From NCBI RefSeq assembly GCF_014841135.1, contig NZ_JACYTN010000007.1, positions 62,001-126,000 on the forward strand: 64,000 bases of DNA. The letters run 5' to 3'. This document shows, piece by piece, positions 61,303 through 64,000 of this stretch (the first letter of the stretch is position 1; every line of letters starts with the position of its first letter). This DNA is from Paenibacillus arenosi (GTDB lineage Bacteria; Bacillota; Bacilli; Paenibacillales; Paenibacillaceae). A model generated the notes under the pieces. That model was given only the letters and a program-made list of their open reading frames with translations, was not told where the DNA came from and did no database searches. A program made the translations under genes and the position numbers.

Positions 61303-61659
61303 ATGTGCAAGTATGAGCAGTTAGAAGTAATGAACTTGGATCAGATTAGCAACAGTATCCAAGATACGTACACAAACTTCGTGTTGAACAAAGTCAATGA
61401 AAGTTGTCTTCGAATCGCTGTCATTACAGGAGAATACCGATGGCACTATCATGAGACATGCGATGAAATGTTCATCGTGCTTGAAGGTGAGCTATTCATT
61501 GATTTTCAGGATAGACCAACCATTGCTTTGAAGCCGCATGATGTGATTACGATTCCTAAGGGAGTTGTTCATCGGACTCGTGCTTTACAGCGAGCCGTGA
61601 ATCTATGTTTTGAACACTTGGACGGAGACACCGTATTCATAGACGAGTCAGCACTCTAA
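61303..61659 (+). CDS. cupin domain protein
   Basis: 118 residues with the cupin metal-binding sequence EYRWHYHETCDEMFIVLEGELFIDF (two His and one Glu) and KPHDVITIPKGVVHRTRAL (third His). A single-domain beta-barrel. AAGAGGAGGTAACGACCA precedes the ATG. Its function is open: cupins range from isomerases to dioxygenases and ligand sensors. It is 26 bp upstream of the serine hydrolase gene. Confidence 0.92.
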   Translation: MCKYEQLEVMNLDQISNSIQDTYTNFVLNKVNESCLRIAVITGEYRWHYHETCDEMFIVLEGELFIDFQDRPTIALKPHDVITIPKGVVHRTRALQRAVNLCFEHLDGDTVFIDESAL

Positions 61660-61685
61660 TTCTTTGAATTCGTGGGGTGTTATAG

Positions 61686-63131
61686 ATGAGCAATAAACAA
61701 ACTAATATTCAAAAGCAAGGCATGATTAACAATTTAGATCTTATCATTAATGATTTTGTCATAAAAGAGTCGGTGCCAGGCTTAGCGATAGCCGTGGTCT
61801 ACAATAAGGAAACCATTTATTCAAAAGGCTTTGGTGTTAAAAATGTGGATACGAAGGAGCCTGTGAATGAGCGCTCTTTATTCCATATGGCCTCGGTTTC
61901 GAAAACGTTTGTTTCGACTGGCATTATGCAGTTGGTAGAGCAAGGGAAGATAGTTCTGGATTCTAGTGTTATTGAATACCTTCCTTACTTTCAGCTGGAA
62001 GATGACCAATATAAGAGCATTACCATCAGGCAATTGTTAAGCCATGTATCAGGCATGCCGGATGAAGATGAGTTTAACTGGGATACGCCACTCTTCGATG
62101 AAGAAGCTCTAGAGCGTTATATTAAAAGCGTCGGTGATCGTTCATTGATGTGGGAACCTGGTTTGAAGTATGCTTACAGCAATATGGCGTATGAAGTTTT
62201 AGGAGATGTCATTCATAAAGTGTCCGGTAAGTCTTTCGAGCAGTATATGAAGGATCATATTCTTGATGTTCTTGGTATGGATGACAGTCATTTTTTAAAA
62301 TCATCTGTATCGGAAGAGTTGCTTGTTACGCCGCATGTGCTAGGCATTGATGAAGGATACACATCCAAAGTCAGTGACGTATTCCCTTATAACCGTTCAC
62401 ATGGTCCAAGCTCTACCCTTATCTCTAATCCAATAGAGATGTGCCGATATGCATTGGCTCATCTGCATAATGGTAGTTGGAATGGAGCTCGTATTCTGGA
62501 AGCGGCAAGCTATGCTACGATGTGGCAGAGCCATGTTACGACAGGGATGGGTGGAATATTCAACGAGATGTGCCTAGGCTGGTATTTTGGAGAATATAAA
62601 GGTCATCGGGTGTTTACCCATAGCGGTCTGGATACAGGGTTTAGAAGCAACTTTATTGTAATGCCTGATCTTGGCGCTGCATTTGTTCTTATGATAAATT
62701 CGGATTATATTGGTACGCAAATTATGTGTACGAGTATTATGGATGTGCTAGTGGGTGAAGAAGTTCCATATACGAAGCAGTCCTTGGCTCGGTTGATCGC
62801 GAAGACGATTATCAACGATGGGATAGCAAAGGCGTGGGAGAGCTATCACGCGATCTGCTCGAAAGGGCTGGAGCCGTATTTGCTCATCGAAGGCGAATTC
62901 AACTATGTAGCGTATGAGCTTATGGAAGCAGGGCGGTTGAATGATGCGATCGATATGTTGAGCATCTCCCTTGCTCACTATCCAGCTTCCTCTAACTTGC
63001 ATGACAGCATGGGAGAAATGCTCTTGATGCGAGGGAATAAGCAGCTTGCTTTAGAGCATTATAAGCACTCTGTTGAATTAGACCCTTCACATGAAGAAGG
63101 GGTTCGAATGATAGGAGAAGCTATTAAGTGA
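61686..63131 (+). CDS. beta-lactamase family serine hydrolase with C-terminal TPR
   Basis: 481 residues. The beta-lactamase/D-Ala-D-Ala carboxypeptidase fold spans about 10-360 with the catalytic Ser-x-x-Lys in MASVSKTFVSTG near 69, Tyr-x-Asn in KYAYSNMAYEVLGD near 162 and the His-Ser-Gly in VFTHSGLDTGF near 311. The last 90 residues form a TPR-like module (SSNLHDSMGEMLLMRGNKQLALEHYKHSVELDP). No signal peptide is evident, so it is likely cytoplasmic. Such class C-like hydrolases act as esterases or peptidases; lactam resistance is not implied. It follows the cupin gene. Confidence 0.9.
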   Translation: MSNKQTNIQKQGMINNLDLIINDFVIKESVPGLAIAVVYNKETIYSKGFGVKNVDTKEPVNERSLFHMASVSKTFVSTGIMQLVEQGKIVLDSSVIEYLPYFQLEDDQYKSITIRQLLSHVSGMPDEDEFNWDTPLFDEEALERYIKSVGDRSLMWEPGLKYAYSNMAYEVLGDVIHKVSGKSFEQYMKDHILDVLGMDDSHFLKSSVSEELLVTPHVLGIDEGYTSKVSDVFPYNRSHGPSSTLISNPIEMCRYALAHLHNGSWNGARILEAASYATMWQSHVTTGMGGIFNEMCLGWYFGEYKGHRVFTHSGLDTGFRSNFIVMPDLGAAFVLMINSDYIGTQIMCTSIMDVLVGEEVPYTKQSLARLIAKTIINDGIAKAWESYHAICSKGLEPYLLIEGEFNYVAYELMEAGRLNDAIDMLSISLAHYPASSNLHDSMGEMLLMRGNKQLALEHYKHSVELDPSHEEGVRMIGEAIK

Positions 63132-63158
63132 ACGATAGTAAATAGTTATTATCTAATA

Positions 63159-63217
63159 CCCTGTAAGGCGCGGGTGATGGGTATACCGTCATTGCTTGCC
63201 CCTTACAGGGCTTTGTT
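63159..63217 (+). terminator. intrinsic terminator after serine hydrolase gene
   Basis: CCCTGTAAGG pairs perfectly with CCTTACAGGG; CTTTGTTAT follows. Confidence 0.85.
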
Positions 63218-63292
63218 ATATGGGGAAAAAGCAGCTGGATGAGTCTAGTATGCTTGAATGCTATCTGTTATCTATGAAAGGGGAGTGGTAGC

Positions 63293-63665
63293 ATGTTTCA
63301 TTCCATTTGTCTTGATTCCCATTGGGGGCAAGTAAAGCATACTCATTTACGGCAGGAAACAGGTTCTTCTACATTGGTCGTTCTATTTCCGGGCATGTAG
63401 TATTCCTGTGATCTTCCACTGCTGTATTATGCAGGGAAAACGGCTTTTTTTCATAACAATGATGTTCTTATGTTGGAGTATGGCTATCAGCGTGCGGCAG
63501 CACCATTTTCCAAGGAACAGCATCTAGATATCGTTATTGCGGAATGTGTGTGCCAGAGGCTCACATACCCTAGAAGTGGAGTCTGTCAGAGATTCATTGT
63601 TGCTTATGAATAATATTGTGGCTATATACGATAAATTCTTTCAAGAGTTTAAGCAGCATACGTAG
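63293..63665 (+). pseudogene. broken alpha/beta-hydrolase-like gene
   Basis: ATG 63293, after AAAGGGGAG, encodes MFHSICLDSHWGQVKHTHLR ... TLVVLFPGM followed by an in-frame TAG at 63398. The same frame continues YSCDLPLLYYAG ... NNDVLMLEYGYQ, the order of strands expected in an alpha/beta hydrolase, and loses homology. The 3' end (HTLEVESVRDSLLLMNNIVAIYDKFFQEF) lies in a shifted frame and stops at 63665. A premature stop plus at least one frameshift and missing central sequence make this a pseudogene. Confidence 0.65.
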
Positions 63666-63707
63666 CGTTCAAAGTACGATGTAAGAGTAGAAAGTGAAAG
63701 AAATCTG

Positions 63708-63755
63708 CTGCCCGATAGTTGGTTCGCATGCCAGCTATCGGGCAGTTGTGATTTT
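63708..63755. terminator. terminator between convergent genes
   Basis: CTGCCCGATAG pairs perfectly with CTATCGGGCAG; T-rich sequence follows on the + strand. Confidence 0.8.
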
Positions 63756-63810
63756 AGCAGCAGAATACTACTGAGATTAATATGATGATGAGGAGTTAAT
63801 TGTAGGGCGT

Positions 63811-64000
63811 TTAAAGGGGCATTTCACGGGCAAGTTCTGCAATGCGTCGGTTTGCATCTCCTATATACTTGCCGCCATGATAACAGATAACAGTATCGAT
63901 TTCATATTGCGCAAGTTGGTGTAGGGAATGGTAGGCTGTACGTAAATCTAGCGTATGCATCGCATCGGGACCTAATAATTGTCCCTCAGTTACAACCATT
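63811..64000 (-). CDS. MBL-fold metallohydrolase, C-terminal part
   Basis: Reads from beyond the window edge to a stop at 63811; about 62 C-terminal residues are visible. VVTEGQLLGPDAMHTLDLRT, AYHSLHQLAQYEIDTVICYH and GGKYIGDANRRIAELAREMP match the end of MBL-fold hydrolases, where the His of YHGG is the last metal ligand. The catalytic HxHxDH motif lies outside the window. Probable metal-dependent hydrolase of the lactonase/glyoxalase II type. Confidence 0.75.
   Translation of the reverse strand, partial: MVVTEGQLLGPDAMHTLDLRTAYHSLHQLAQYEIDTVICYHGGKYIGDANRRIAELAREMPL

Overview
The window reads as chromosomal DNA from a low-to-moderate GC, spore-forming Firmicute of the Bacillales, most likely Paenibacillus or a close relative. 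The evidence is strong AGGAGG-type ribosome binding sites, Bacillales-type proteins (a HelD-like helicase, a BmrCD-like heterodimeric exporter, a YqeK-like HD hydrolase, DUF441), dense intrinsic terminators, and many small GNAT, Nudix and VOC accessory enzymes. This assignment is inference from gene content; no species marker is present. Genes lie mostly on the + strand.

Layout. 1-7.6 kb: a chemoreceptor, three small proteins, a BmrC/BmrD-like multidrug ABC exporter (- strand) behind a leader region with its own promoter, a short leader ORF and two hairpins, and a DUF441 membrane protein. 7.7-18.7 kb: pyrrolidone carboxypeptidase, HelD-like helicase, a GntR/LacI-type regulator, hemolysin III, a second chemoreceptor, a broken DUF3891 gene and small metabolic enzymes. 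18.7-33.8 kb: a LytTR regulator divergent from a compact 13-gene run: trpC-trpB-trpA-trpF without trpE, trpG or trpD, then two Gfo/Idh oxidoreductases, two DegT/DnrJ aminotransferases, a TIM-barrel isomerase/epimerase, an M20 amidohydrolase, an Ldh2-family dehydrogenase, an unrecognised 142-aa protein and a nucleotide-sugar 6-dehydrogenase. Tight spacing and ATGA overlaps suggest one transcriptional unit, and it looks like a small-molecule (amino-sugar or aminocyclitol plus indole) pathway whose product I cannot name.

33.9-48.4 kb: EamA transporter, Nudix, a GNAT gene whose 5' end is replaced by 16 copies of GACATA, a kinase-like protein, AlkC-like repair protein, Gfo/Idh, an aldehyde dehydrogenase, an MFS exporter, a PP2C-like phosphatase, RidA, a methyltransferase, a YqeK-like hydrolase and a membrane protein; a large imperfect palindrome fills the 38.1-38.3 kb gap. 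48.5-48.7 kb: tRNA-Leu(CAA) and tRNA-His(GTG) on the - strand.

49.0-53.5 kb is the most unusual part. Three heptamers phased every 11 bp precede a small basic ORF, a cysteine-rich LuxR-type response regulator, a MauE/DoxX-like membrane protein, a membrane-anchored thioredoxin-like protein (CVYC), an ABC exporter without a peptidase domain, and two previously unlabelled 36-residue peptide genes. Each peptide has six cysteines in the same framework, CxC-x4-C-x(10-12)-C-x5-CxC. The second peptide gene arose by a tandem duplication that also copied the 3' end of the ABC gene; that copy has decayed with stops and indels while the peptide frame stayed open. I read this as an undescribed disulfide-stabilised secreted peptide (bacteriocin or signal) system.

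53.6-64 kb: an accessory stretch with a truncated exonuclease, several GNATs, nucleotidyltransferases, a CPBP protease, a methyltransferase remnant, VOC protein, an oligoendopeptidase F, a cupin, a beta-lactamase-family hydrolase with a TPR tail, a broken alpha/beta-hydrolase gene, and the 3' end of an MBL-fold hydrolase running off the window.
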